Shown here: piece by piece, positions 32,596 to 41,337 of the stretch
Numbering within the stretch: the stretch's first letter is position 1
Layout: each line of letters starts with the position of its first letter
Assembly: GCA_963649295.1 (NCBI GenBank)
Contig: CAVJHK010000003.1
Location: forward strand, 1 to 64,000
DNA: 64,000 nucleotides
DNA from: RGIG3528 sp963649295
GTDB lineage: Bacteria; Bacillota; Clostridia; Lachnospirales; Lachnospiraceae
Direction of reading: 5' to 3'
Notes under the pieces: model-generated
What the model was told of the DNA's origin: nothing
Databases searched by the model: none
Seen by the model: only the letters and a program-made list of their open reading frames with translations
Made by a program: the position numbers and the translations under genes

Positions 32596-33264
32596 CTATC
32601 TTTTTTTATAAGCCGAAAGCTTTTTTTCGCAAACACTTTGGATCCGGGTAAGCACCGTACAGAAAATGAGATATATAAATGCGACCTCCAGATAAAGAGC
32701 AAAAGGCTCATATGTCCTTGCAACAATGCGCTGGGCGCACATAAACATTTCGGCAACTGTAATATTTGCGGCAAGCGACGTGTCCTTTACAAGTCCGATA
32801 AGCGAATTCGAAAGCGGCGGGAAAGCCGTTCTGAATGCCTGCGGAAGCACAATACGCCGCATAATCTGAAAATAATTCATGCCGACCGAATATCCCGCTT
32901 CAATCTGTCCGTGGCTAACGGATTCTATTGCTGCCCTCATCGTTTCCGAATCATATGCCCCGACACTTATCGAAAAAACGATTATTGCCGCAGGTATCGG
33001 ATTAATCAAAATTCCGAGCCTCGGAAGTCCGTAAAATATAACATAAAGCTGGACAAGCAGCGGCGTGCCCCTTATTATCCATACATAAAAGCGGCAAAAC
33101 TGCTTAAGCACAGGCACCTGCGCCACTTCGATCATTGCCACCAAAAGAGCAATAACCATTCCGATTGCAAATGAAACAATTGTAAGCGGAATGGTTATTT
33201 TAATTCCGGGCACAAGTATCTTCAAAAAAGAATCGGCTAATATGTTTAAAAGTCTCTCCGACAT
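32596..33264 (-). CDS. Polar amino acid ABC transporter permease
   Basis: 222 residues of the HisM/GlnP type with about five membrane segments. RGTPLLVQLYVIFYGLP near 84 and the EAA-like loop QIEAGYSVGMNYFQIMRRIVLPQAFR near 135 (ATPase docking) are typical; I give only the key stretch. First of the three transporter genes, 39 bp after nfnB, so it may share the nfn transcript. Confidence 0.92.
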   Translation of the reverse strand: MSERLLNILADSFLKILVPGIKITIPLTIVSFAIGMVIALLVAMIEVAQVPVLKQFCRFYVWIIRGTPLLVQLYVIFYGLPRLGILINPIPAAIIVFSISVGAYDSETMRAAIESVSHGQIEAGYSVGMNYFQIMRRIVLPQAFRTAFPPLSNSLIGLVKDTSLAANITVAEMFMCAQRIVARTYEPFALYLEVAFIYLIFCTVLTRIQSVCEKKLSAYKKR

Positions 33265-33303
33265 AAAATCCCCTTTTGATAAATGTGCTTTGACTGTGTT
33301 ATT

Positions 33304-34713
33304 TTATTTTGACAAAAGTTCGTCGATTGCGTGAGCTGCCGTCTTGCCGGCTCCCATTGCGGATATAACGGTTGCTGCGCCCGTAACCGCATCACCGCCC
33401 GCATAAACGTTCTCTCTTGATGTGAGGCCGTCTTCGTTTACGATGATTCCGCCGTGCTTGTTTACTTCAAGTCCCTTTGTTGTGGATTTGATAAGCGGAT
33501 TAGGTGATGTTCCGATAGACATTACAACCGTGTCAACATCAAGAACAAAATCGCTGTCCGGTATCGCAACAGGTCTTCTTCTGCCGCTTGCGTCGGGCTC
33601 GCCGAGTTCCATCTTTACGCACTTGATGCCTGTTACAAAGCCGTTCTTCTCGTCACGCGGATTTTCGGGATTGTTATATCCGAGAATTTCTGTGGGGTTG
33701 CAAAGAAGCCTGAAATCGATGCCCTCTTCTTCGGCATGCTCAACCTCTTCACGTCTTGCGGGAAGCTCTTCCATGGAACGACGGTAAATAATATAAACCT
33801 TTTCGGCACCGAGTCTGAGTGCGGTTCTTGCCGCATCCATCGCAACGTTTCCGCCGCCGACAACAGCAACACGTCCGCCCTTCATAATAGGTGTAACGGG
33901 CTCTTTCTCATATGCTTTCATGAGATTGCTTCTTGTTAAAAATTCGTTTGCGGAATAAACGCCCTTAAGCGACTCTCCCGGAATTCCCATGAAATTCGGA
34001 AGTCCGGCACCCGAACCTACAAATACTGCTTCATATCCCATTTCAAAAAGCTCGTCGATTGTAAGTGTCTTTCCTATTACAACGTTTGTTTCGACATCAA
34101 CGCCGAGTTCCTTTAATGTTTCAACTTCCTTTGCAACTATCTTCTTGGGAAGACGGAATTCGGGAATTCCGTATACAAGAACGCCGCCTGCCGTATGAAG
34201 TGCTTCATAAACCGTTACGTTATATCCCTTCTTTGCAAGATCGCCGGCGCATGTAAGTCCTGACGGACCCGAGCCAACAACCGCAACCTTGTGTCCGTTT
34301 GATTCGGGACGAACGGCATGTGCCGTATTGTGATCGTTATGCCAATCGGCAACAAATCTTTCAAGTCTTCCTATTCCTACGGGCTGACCCTTTATGCCTC
34401 TTACACACTTGCTCTCGCATTGTGTTTCCTGAGGGCAGACACGTCCGCAGACAGCCGGAAGGCTGGATGTTTTTGTAATAATTTCATATGCGCCTTCAAA
34501 GTCACATTCCTTAATCTTTGAAATAAATTCCGGAATATGGATATTTACGGGACATCCCGATACGCAGGGCATATTTTTGCAATTTAAGCATCTTGCGGCT
34601 TCATCAAGTGCAATATCTTTTGTATATCCCATTGCCACTTCGTTAAAGTTGTGTGCACGTACACTTGCTTCCTGAGTCGGCATCGGGTTCTTTTCAAGTT
34701 TCATATTTGCCAT
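33304..34713 (-). CDS. nfnB: NADP reductase subunit NfnB-like (glutamate synthase small-subunit fold)
   Basis: 469 residues. The N-terminal two-[4Fe-4S] region has CLNCKNMPC...GCP near 42 and VCGRVCPQETQCESKC near 91; then come an FAD-binding domain with VGSGPSGLTCAGDLA near 145 and an NAD(P)-binding domain with VVGGGNVAMDAAR near 285. Alone it could be called the glutamate synthase small chain, but the large chain is absent and an NfnA-type gene lies 21 bp upstream. Together these make the electron-bifurcating NADH-dependent ferredoxin:NADP oxidoreductase (or the related SudAB). Confidence 0.87.
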   Translation of the reverse strand: MANMKLEKNPMPTQEASVRAHNFNEVAMGYTKDIALDEAARCLNCKNMPCVSGCPVNIHIPEFISKIKECDFEGAYEIITKTSSLPAVCGRVCPQETQCESKCVRGIKGQPVGIGRLERFVADWHNDHNTAHAVRPESNGHKVAVVGSGPSGLTCAGDLAKKGYNVTVYEALHTAGGVLVYGIPEFRLPKKIVAKEVETLKELGVDVETNVVIGKTLTIDELFEMGYEAVFVGSGAGLPNFMGIPGESLKGVYSANEFLTRSNLMKAYEKEPVTPIMKGGRVAVVGGGNVAMDAARTALRLGAEKVYIIYRRSMEELPARREEVEHAEEEGIDFRLLCNPTEILGYNNPENPRDEKNGFVTGIKCVKMELGEPDASGRRRPVAIPDSDFVLDVDTVVMSIGTSPNPLIKSTTKGLEVNKHGGIIVNEDGLTSRENVYAGGDAVTGAATVISAMGAGKTAAHAIDELLSK

Positions 34714-34734
34714 TTTATTTTACCTCTTTACAAA

Positions 34735-35592
34735 TTAATCAACTGCCTTAGCCTTTAAAAGGTTGCATACATGCTCATGCTCTTTTCTTTCAAAGTCAAC
34801 ATACATGCGTCCTCTTGACATTGCTTCATCAAAATCAACTTCATAGCCGTTAAAATCGGGTCCGTCAACGCAGGCAAATTTTGTAACCTTTTTGCCGTCC
34901 TGCTCAAGCGTAAGTCTGCATCCGCCGCACATTCCCGTGCCGTCTATCATAATGGGGTTCATCGAAACCGTAACGGGTACGTTAAACGGCTTTGCGGTTG
35001 CAACAACAAACTTCATCATGATGATAGGACCTATTGTAATTATCATATCAAATTTTTCGCCGGCATCCAAAAATTCCTTTAAGGGAAGTGTAACGTTGCC
35101 GCTTCTTGCATATGAACCGTCATCCGTCATAACGGTAAGCGAATCGGAGCATGCCTTAAATTCGTCTTCAAGAATCAAAAGATCCTTGTTTCTGAAGCCG
35201 ATTATACTTGTAACCCGTGCTCCAAGCTTATGAAATTCCTCGGCAATCGGAAGTGCAATTGCGCATCCCACACCGCCGCCTACAATACATACGTTTTTGA
35301 TTCCTTCGGTATGAGTTGCGACACCCAAAGGTCCGACAAAATCCTGAATGTATTCGCCTTCGTTTTTGTGATTTAAAAGTTCCGTTGTTGCGCCGACAAT
35401 CTGGAAAATAATCTTAACCGTTCCGTCTGTGGGATTTGTTCCCGCAACCGTAAGCGGAATACGCTCTCCCGTCTCGTCAACCCTCAAGATAATAAACTGT
35501 CCGGGCTTTGCCTTCTTTGCCACAAGCGGAGCTTCTATCTCCATCTGTGTGACCGTAGGATTCAAAATTCTTTTTCTTACAATCTTGTACAT
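34735..35592 (-). CDS. nfnA: NADP reductase subunit NfnA-like (FAD and [2Fe-2S])
   Basis: 285 residues of the dihydroorotate dehydrogenase electron-transfer/ferredoxin-NADP reductase fold. An N-terminal FAD barrel (RIPLTVAG near 46) is followed by an NAD-binding domain with VGGGVGCAIALPIAEE near 107. The [2Fe-2S] site has GTGMCGGCR near 222 and a later FACVDGP; the preceding Asp, an unusual ligand in NfnA, is in MIDGTG. It precedes nfnB on the same transcript, driven by an extended -10 promoter. Substrate-level function (Nfn or Sud) is inferred from the pair. Confidence 0.85.
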   Translation of the reverse strand: MYKIVRKRILNPTVTQMEIEAPLVAKKAKPGQFIILRVDETGERIPLTVAGTNPTDGTVKIIFQIVGATTELLNHKNEGEYIQDFVGPLGVATHTEGIKNVCIVGGGVGCAIALPIAEEFHKLGARVTSIIGFRNKDLLILEDEFKACSDSLTVMTDDGSYARSGNVTLPLKEFLDAGEKFDMIITIGPIIMMKFVVATAKPFNVPVTVSMNPIMIDGTGMCGGCRLTLEQDGKKVTKFACVDGPDFNGYEVDFDEAMSRGRMYVDFERKEHEHVCNLLKAKAVD

Positions 35593-35770
35593 TTTCTTTC
35601 CTTTCCTTATAAAATAAGATTTAAAGGTTGTTTTGCTTTAGTCATCCAATATAACGGATAACCGCAATAATCGGTTTTTATTATATCACTTATGTCAACA
35701 AATGCACCCATGATTTGTTAAAATTAAAACAAATTTAATAAGATACAGGTCCTAAAAAATCCCGCTTTCA

Positions 35771-35788
35771 GTGTAAGCTTACTTACAC
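35771..35788. promoter_or_regulatory. Inverted repeat GTGTAAG-CTTA-CTTACAC
   Basis: Perfect seven-base arms around four bases, about 85 bp upstream of the nfnA -10. Candidate operator; the regulator is unknown. Confidence 0.4.
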
Positions 35789-35856
35789 GAAAATTTTTAA
35801 CTGATTTGCAGCATTATAAGAGTGCAAAGAAACTTAAGCAATCCATGTATCGTCAC

Positions 35857-35893
35857 AAATAAAAGGTGTATGCCGATATTGCAAGCATACACC
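35857..35893 (-). terminator. Terminator of the TetR-redox operon
   Basis: Nine-pair stem GGTGTATGC/GCATACACC with an 11-base loop and a T-rich tail on the minus strand, 23 bp after the last gene. Confidence 0.82.
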
Positions 35894-35915
35894 AAATTCC
35901 AAAAAGTTATGTATA

Positions 35916-36542
35916 TCAGCTGTTTAATTCAAACTCTGCGAGATTGTTTTTGTGTAAGATCCGTGTGGCGAAAAAGAAGCATGATTGTCCGGCAATATTT
36001 ATGATTTCTGCCATCCAGTTCATGTAAGCCTTGTCAAAATCCTTTGTGGAAAGATATCCCATACACAAAAGCAAAATAAATGCAGCGATAAGTAATACAA
36101 CCGCAGCCGGCTTTTTCATTTTGACTGCAATATATGATAGTCCGCCGTTTATGCATCCAAGTCCCGCAATCATGCATACGACAAAAATCATTGTGCCGGA
36201 AAAGAGCACAGGTGCCGTACTCATCACCGTCACGTGTGATTCCTGTTTATGCACAAGCATCGCGATTATTGCGATTCCCGCAAGCAAAAAGCCTATCGAC
36301 TGAACCGGAAAAAACATTTGGTTAAGCTTATCAAAATCACAGATTTTAAGTGCGTAAAGAAGCTTATAAAGAGCTTTGAGCGTTCCTGCCGCAATTATGT
36401 CTATCGTACCCGCCGAAAAAAGTGCAAATGCGCCCTTTGACATTTTGTAATATAAATCACGCTGCAAAATTATCGCCGTAACCGCAAAGAGTACAACGGG
36501 TATCAAATCCACAAGCGACATCACAACAGAGTATTCTTTCAT
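35916..36542 (-). CDS. Uncharacterised multi-helix membrane protein
   Basis: 208 residues from the ATG at 36542, which has GGAGG five bases upstream; the frame's earlier ATG lies in the previous gene without a ribosome site. About six hydrophobic segments. No recognised family. Last gene of a minus-strand run with a DUF1295 membrane protein, an NAD-binding oxidoreductase-like protein and a flavin reductase-like protein, so a role in a membrane or lipid redox process is possible but unproven. Confidence 0.72.
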   Translation of the reverse strand: MKEYSVVMSLVDLIPVVLFAVTAIILQRDLYYKMSKGAFALFSAGTIDIIAAGTLKALYKLLYALKICDFDKLNQMFFPVQSIGFLLAGIAIIAMLVHKQESHVTVMSTAPVLFSGTMIFVVCMIAGLGCINGGLSYIAVKMKKPAAVVLLIAAFILLLCMGYLSTKDFDKAYMNWMAEIINIAGQSCFFFATRILHKNNLAEFELNS

Positions 36543-36555
36543 AACGTCCTCCGCA

Positions 36556-37365
36556 CTAATTTTTCTTTGCATCTTTATTTAAGTGATAAATCGGAATAAG
36601 CGGAATAATAATCGGAGTTTTGTCCGCATATGCATGATATTCGGCATTGTCCGCATATCTCTTCATCTGACGTTTTTCAAGTCTCTGCGCTCCGTTAAAC
36701 ATAATATAAACAATGCAGACATATGCGACAATAACCATGATCCACTGTCCCGCACCCGTCAAAATGTCAAGCGACGAAACGGTAATTCCGGTCCAGAAAA
36801 GAATTTCCCCAAAATAGTTCGGGCATCTTACGATTTTGTATAAGCCTTCCTTTGCAACCATATCGGGTCTTTTTTTCTTTTGTGCGGACTTTTCGCGATC
36901 CGCTTCCGACTCAATAATAATCGCAATAAGACATATTATGATTCCGACCCATACGAGTGTGCCTGTTTCTGCCCCGTTATAAAGTCTGAAAAACACACCT
37001 GATGTCTGTGCGGTATAAAGCACGGAAACCCCGAGCCACATTACAATTTTTACGAATATCGGCATTTTGTCGCCGCTTCCGACCACTTCCGTAAGCGTCT
37101 TTCTGTATGCCGCATTTTTGATTTCGCGGACAAGCAAAAAGCCCGAAAGTCTGAAGCCGTAAATTATAAAGAGCGCCGAAAGTATATAATGAGGCAACTG
37201 CATTCCCGGGAATATTCCGGCAATTCCCATAACGATAAGTGCAATTCCGATTCCCGCAACCGAAAGTCCGTATCCTACCGAAAGGAAATAAACATATTTA
37301 TAAAAGCCTTCGGAAGAAAGGATAAGGCTCACGATAAACAATATCAAGAGTAAATTAAAGCCCAT
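36556..37365 (-). CDS. DUF1295 / steroid 5-alpha-reductase-like membrane protein
   Basis: 269 residues with six or seven membrane segments. The C-terminal part has the DUF1295/isoprenylcysteine-methyltransferase-like signature: ESEADREKS near 152, GLYKIVRCPNYFGEILFW near 174-191 and a late NAEYHAYADKTP. The fold binds NADPH or S-adenosylmethionine in relatives; which one applies here is unknown. The start is one base after the stop of the NAD-binding gene, so the genes are tightly packed. Confidence 0.82.
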   Translation of the reverse strand: MGFNLLLILFIVSLILSSEGFYKYVYFLSVGYGLSVAGIGIALIVMGIAGIFPGMQLPHYILSALFIIYGFRLSGFLLVREIKNAAYRKTLTEVVGSGDKMPIFVKIVMWLGVSVLYTAQTSGVFFRLYNGAETGTLVWVGIIICLIAIIIESEADREKSAQKKKRPDMVAKEGLYKIVRCPNYFGEILFWTGITVSSLDILTGAGQWIMVIVAYVCIVYIMFNGAQRLEKRQMKRYADNAEYHAYADKTPIIIPLIPIYHLNKDAKKN

Positions 37366-37366
37366 T

Positions 37367-38230
37367 TTAATTCTCCTTTCCGAAGCACTTCTTTATGTAA
37401 GCTGCAAAGCTTGCGTCGCCCGTCTTGTCCTTGCCCACAAGGTTATGCGACAAAGTCCACTTTGAAAAAAGAATGATATCGTGCTTTCCTGCCTTTTTGA
37501 TCTTGGGAAGATTTGCGAGTATTCCGAAAAGCCAAATCGGCGCCCACTTAATCTTAAGAGGCTTTCCCGCCGCATCAAAGCAAAGCTTTGCCATTTCTGT
37601 ATAAGAATAGGTTTCCTTGCCTCCGACCTCATAAATCTTATTTTCGTCATCAATGTGCTTAACAATAAAATCGGCAAAATCGGGACAGTCAACAACATTT
37701 GCCTTGACATCGCCATAGCCCTTTAAGAGCTGCATTTCGCCCTTTTCGACATAAGGACGAAAAACCTTTACGATATCATAAAAATATCCGGTAGGTCTGT
37801 GAATAACATATGGAATTCCGCTCTTTATAAGCTCTTCCTCAAACATATGCTTTGCGTCAAGCATCGGAACCTTCTTTGCTTCCGGATCCTCGCACGAAAT
37901 AACCGAAATATAAACAAATTTTTTGATTCCCGCACGCTTTGCCTCGTTTAAAAGGTTCAGATTTCCGCGATAATCGATGTCGTATGACGTAACGCGGGTC
38001 GATGCCCCCGTAAGTCCCATTGTCGTGATTACGGCCTCCGCACCGTCGCAAAGTCCCTTAAGGCTTTCGGGATTTGTAGCGTCGATTGACTTAAAAGTAT
38101 ATTTTTTTTCAAGTCCTTCCACGTCGCGTTCCTTCAAATCCGCTGCAACAACATCAAAATCGGCAGCAACAAGCTTTTTCAAAATTTCCGCACCCAGATT
38201 ACCGAATGCACCCGCAAGTACAACTTTCAT
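37367..38230 (-). CDS. NAD(P)-binding atypical/extended SDR protein (NmrA-like)
   Basis: 287 residues. Rossmann fold with the nucleotide motif GAFGNLGAEIL at 7-17, in place of GxxGxxG, and an acidic residue at the end of strand 2. The D-x-T-N-P-E-S block, ITTMGLTG near 69 and IHRPTGYFYD near 143 are typical of the complex-I-assembly/NmrA-like group. A classic YxxxK pair is not evident, so it may be a sensor or a non-classical reductase. Operon with a DUF1295 protein and flavin reductase. Confidence 0.82.
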   Translation of the reverse strand: MKVVLAGAFGNLGAEILKKLVAADFDVVAADLKERDVEGLEKKYTFKSIDATNPESLKGLCDGAEAVITTMGLTGASTRVTSYDIDYRGNLNLLNEAKRAGIKKFVYISVISCEDPEAKKVPMLDAKHMFEEELIKSGIPYVIHRPTGYFYDIVKVFRPYVEKGEMQLLKGYGDVKANVVDCPDFADFIVKHIDDENKIYEVGGKETYSYTEMAKLCFDAAGKPLKIKWAPIWLFGILANLPKIKKAGKHDIILFSKWTLSHNLVGKDKTGDASFAAYIKKCFGKEN

Positions 38231-38330
38231 GCTTTTCCTCCTTGTATAATTTAGTATAATTGTGCTTTAAGTATAATTATGCTTCCATAATTATGCTTAA
38301 GGTGTGATTAATTTTTGCTTTGCTTTTTCA

Positions 38331-38398
38331 GCGAATTACTTCATCGGTAAATTATTTTTTTGATAAATTACTTCTTCGATGAATTACTTCTTCGATTT
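38331..38398. repeat. Tandem units copying the end and stop of the flavin reductase gene
   Basis: Read on the minus strand, the last codons TCG-AAG-AAG-TAA recur in the next unit exactly, then twice more in degraded form. Units lie at 38381-38398 (coding end), 38362-38380, 38346-38361 and 38331-38345. Confidence 0.85.
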
Positions 38399-39310
38399 TT
38401 CCTTTGAACGCTTGTCGTTTATTATCTTCATCTCGGCTGCGGTAATATATGTGCAATTGTTCTCTCTTGCCCATGAAACACATCCCCTAAGAACAGTCGG
38501 CAAAAATACTCTCGGAACATTCAAAATCATTTCAAGCGCATCATCCGAGAATTTAACCACATCGTCGATTCTGTCTGCCGCATAGCGAACCGAATCAAGC
38601 GACTGCTTTCTGATCGGAAGAAGCTCGGCAATCATCTTTCTGTGACGATGGAACCAGAAGTTCTTTGAATCCCTGTATCCGTAATCTACAGGAGCATGAG
38701 GGAAATCACGTGCCGTAACTCCGTTTATGATGGCATCCGAATATCTCTTCTTCATAAGGATTTTGTCAACCTTAAGAATGAAATGCGCACCGAACTTGCT
38801 TGTAATTCCGTTGAAGTTGTGATAAGGAGGCTCATATCCGTCGGTAATGCCCGCCTTGTCGCCTTGTGCATTGTCAAGTTCTCTTACCCATGTGCACTCG
38901 ATTACCTGGAACGCCTCCGAAAGCACTTCGGGACGCTTTTCGCCCGTTGTTTCTTCGATCATGCTCTTTTCAAGCTTAAAATTGCACTTCGGCATCTTGT
39001 CTTCCGGCTTGTCTCCGGGCCACGAAAGCTTAACACATTCCTTGAATGTCTTTTTGTCGTCAAGAACAAAGTTGATTGCACACTTTCCCGTTCTCAAAAT
39101 ATTCTGTGCGGTGTTTGACGAATTTCTGCATTGCAGAAGCATTGCATAAAAATCCTTACCCGCAACATAATACGGCTGAATAAGGGAATAAGGGCCGAGT
39201 GTCGTCTTTCCGTCTTCCGTCAGCGTACTGATTACGACGGTCGGCATCGGGAAAAATAACGATGTCTGGTAAAAATTGTCCACTACACGCAGGTTTTCAA
39301 AGCTACTCAT
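38384..39310 (-). CDS. Flavin reductase-like FMN-binding protein
   Basis: 308 residues. The N-terminal flavin-reductase-like split barrel (about 12-200) has PMPTVVISTL near 22, a T-x-G-P-Y-S-L block near 37 and NTAQNILRTGKCAINFV near 67. The extra C-terminal 100 residues are alpha-helical. Substrate not known. Follows the TetR gene after 88 bp and heads the redox gene set, so it is likely under TetR control. Confidence 0.82.
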   Translation of the reverse strand: MSSFENLRVVDNFYQTSLFFPMPTVVISTLTEDGKTTLGPYSLIQPYYVAGKDFYAMLLQCRNSSNTAQNILRTGKCAINFVLDDKKTFKECVKLSWPGDKPEDKMPKCNFKLEKSMIEETTGEKRPEVLSEAFQVIECTWVRELDNAQGDKAGITDGYEPPYHNFNGITSKFGAHFILKVDKILMKKRYSDAIINGVTARDFPHAPVDYGYRDSKNFWFHRHRKMIAELLPIRKQSLDSVRYAADRIDDVVKFSDDALEMILNVPRVFLPTVLRGCVSWARENNCTYITAAEMKIINDKRSKEKSKK

Positions 39311-39398
39311 AAATACCTCCTAAAATAAATAAATTTACGGGGATCACTTAAATTTAAACTTTACGGCTTCAAGCTCAAATTTTATTATCCCAAAGTTT

Positions 39399-39923
39399 TT
39401 AAAAAAATTGTTTTACCACGGCGCAAAAATCTTCCTTTTGCTTACGGTCGACACACCACAAAAGCATCGATTCAGCAATGAATTCGGATAAGGCCTTTGT
39501 ATACTCTTTTGCGTATTTTTTGCAAAACACTTCCAAAATATCCGTAAGCTGCTTTATAAGCATTCCGTGTCTCAAATTGAACGCCGAGCTATAGCTTTTT
39601 TGCGCTTCCGCATCATTAAAAAGTGCTCCGTAGGCACTTGAAAACTCCTTTATTCCGTCATACATATAAATAATTGCGGATAAAGGATCGGCGGCGCACT
39701 CACATTCCGTTTTGATTTTTGAAACTTTTTCGTTCCAGTCCTCTATCATGAATGCCGCAACAAGCGCGTCCTTTGATTTAAAATAATTATAAACCGTCCC
39801 CGGAGCTATATGACATGCCGCCGCAACACTTCTTATCGTAAGAAGCGAATATCCGGATTCCATAACCTCTTTTTTTGCTTCTTTTATAAGTTCTTCTCTC
39901 ACATTTTCAAGAATCTTGGGCAT
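39399..39923 (-). CDS. TetR-family transcriptional regulator
   Basis: 174 residues. N-terminal helix-turn-helix (about 10-55) with ITIRSVAAACHIAPGTVYNYF-like block; key part APGTVYNYFKSKDAL near 37. The C-terminal domain is short. AAGGAGTG precedes the ATG. Its promoter and a two-fold operator lie directly upstream, so it probably represses itself and the downstream redox genes. Confidence 0.88.
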   Translation of the reverse strand: MPKILENVREELIKEAKKEVMESGYSLLTIRSVAAACHIAPGTVYNYFKSKDALVAAFMIEDWNEKVSKIKTECECAADPLSAIIYMYDGIKEFSSAYGALFNDAEAQKSYSSAFNLRHGMLIKQLTDILEVFCKKYAKEYTKALSEFIAESMLLWCVDRKQKEDFCAVVKQFF

Positions 39924-39936
39924 GTGTCACTCCTTA

Positions 39937-39984
39937 ATGAACGTGTTCATAAAAAGAGTATAGCATTTGATAAAATTTTGTCAA
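39937..39984 (-). promoter_or_regulatory. Promoter and operator of the TetR gene
   Basis: TTGACA (39984-39979), 16 bp, TATACT (39962-39957), followed at the start site by an inverted repeat ATGAAC-N2-GTTCAT at 39937-39950. Classic autoregulation layout. Confidence 0.82.
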
Positions 39985-40000
39985 TAAAATATGTGTATAT

Positions 40001-40083
40001 TTTTTATATCCGATTAAAGTTCGTTTTATATTTCAATAAAATCTGTTTCAGTAAAATCCGTTTTTATATCTCATTAAAATCCG
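40001..40083. repeat. Four tandem units copying the end and stop of the cation exporter gene
   Basis: Minus-strand units begin CGGATTTTAATGAG...TAAAA. Coding copy 40061-40083 (encoding D-F-N-E-I-stop), then 40046-40060 (short), 40024-40045 and 40001-40023, all imperfect. Confidence 0.85.
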
Positions 40084-41179
40084 AATCCATGCTTCCCGAT
40101 ATGTCATAACCCGGAAATTCTTTTTTTAAGTCCGAAATCACATGGAAATAAAGATCCGCCCTGTTTTTCGCATCAAGCGAGATTACCATGTCAAAACGGA
40201 TTTTTTTATACTTTTTGTCAACATAAAAGCCATGCACCTGCTTTACAAATTCGTGCGAAAGAGCGATTTCGGTTGCCTTTGCCCGCATTTTGGCGACTTC
40301 AAAGTCTGATTCATTGTATGCATAAACTCCCACCGCCACAATCGTTACGCCGAATTTTTCGTAAATTTCATCGTTTATCTCGCGTGTCAGACAGTCAAGC
40401 TCGTTTGCCGTAAAATTTTCGGGAACCTCTATGTGAAGCGAGCCATAAAGTCTGTCATGTCCGTAATTGTTGATTACAAGGTCATATGCGCCTCTGACCT
40501 TGTCATGTGCGGCAATCGTATTTTTGATTTCCTTTACGAGCTCCACGCTTGCCCCTTCGCCGAGTATTTTGGACACTGTTTCCGCAAGTATCCCGATTCC
40601 CGATTTCATGATAAAAATCGCGATTATGACACCGAGGTAAGCTTCAATGCTTATTTCAAAGAAAATATAAATAAAAGCGCAAACAAGCGTTGCCGCAGAA
40701 ATTACCGCATCAAAGCCCGCATCGGAGCCCGATGCCGTAAGTGAACCCGATTCCGTCTCTTTTCCTCTTTTTTTGTAAAAAAAGCTCAATACTATTTTTA
40801 CGATAACCGCAACAAAAATTATTATGAGCATAATTGTTTCATATTCCGGCTCTTTCGGATTTATTATGCTCTTTATGGAACTTATGGATGCGCTGATACC
40901 TGCATACAAAATAAGCCCCGAAATCGCAAGCGTCGCAAGATATTCCGTGCGTCCGTGTCCGAAGGGATGCTTTTTGTCGGGATCACGTCCCGCAAGATAG
41001 GTTCCCACAAGAGTTATTATTCCGGAAACGGCATCCGTAAGGTTGTTTAGGGCGTCCATCATTATCGCAACGGAATGCGCCATAAATCCGATTACCGCCT
41101 TAAATACCGAAAGGAATATATTTGTGATTATGCCGATTATGCAGGTTTTTATGATTTTTGTTTCTCTTTCGTTTTCCAT
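40064..41179 (-). CDS. Cation diffusion facilitator (CDF) exporter
   Basis: 371 residues from the ATG at 41179, with GGAG upstream; the frame's upstream part runs into the N gap. Six membrane segments (about 12-200) contain the metal-site motifs MMDALNNLTDAV near 40 and, after HPFGHGRTEY, the HxxxD-type pair in the fifth segment (SDAGFDAVISA). A cytoplasmic C-terminal ferredoxin-like metal-binding domain (about 210-300) is followed by about 70 extra residues. Exports Zn, Fe, Mn or Co; the metal is not resolved. Confidence 0.88.
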   Translation of the reverse strand: MENERETKIIKTCIIGIITNIFLSVFKAVIGFMAHSVAIMMDALNNLTDAVSGIITLVGTYLAGRDPDKKHPFGHGRTEYLATLAISGLILYAGISASISSIKSIINPKEPEYETIMLIIIFVAVIVKIVLSFFYKKRGKETESGSLTASGSDAGFDAVISAATLVCAFIYIFFEISIEAYLGVIIAIFIMKSGIGILAETVSKILGEGASVELVKEIKNTIAAHDKVRGAYDLVINNYGHDRLYGSLHIEVPENFTANELDCLTREINDEIYEKFGVTIVAVGVYAYNESDFEVAKMRAKATEIALSHEFVKQVHGFYVDKKYKKIRFDMVISLDAKNRADLYFHVISDLKKEFPGYDISGSMDSDFNEI

Positions 41180-41228
41180 AATGAGTCTCCGCGATTTTTT
41201 TAACAGGCTTCTCACCTTTATACACAAG

Positions 41229-41238
41229 NNNNNNNNNN
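41229..41238. other. Assembly gap of ten N
   Basis: Ten N directly between the cation exporter and mnmA; real sequence, possibly with promoters for both, is missing or unknown in length. Confidence 0.99.
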
Positions 41239-41337
41239 AGCTTACCACACTTTTTGCGTTTTAGGTTACGCTAACACTTGACTTTTTTTTTGCATGGTGC
41301 AAAAATCTTTCAAAACCCTTTACGAAAAGAGACCTTT

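Larger units (their letters stand above)
35593..35915. other. 323-bp non-coding region upstream of nfnA
   Basis: Holds an extended -10 promoter for nfnA on the minus strand (TGATATAAT, with the -10 hexamer at 35680-35685), an inverted repeat GTGTAAG/CTTACAC at 35771-35788 that could be an operator, and the terminator of the convergent-side operon at 35857-35893. No gene is visible. Confidence 0.65.

Noticed and set aside
33304..34713. Glutamate synthase small chain
   Set aside because: The fold is the same, but there is no large chain and the adjacent NfnA-type gene favours the Nfn/Sud pair.
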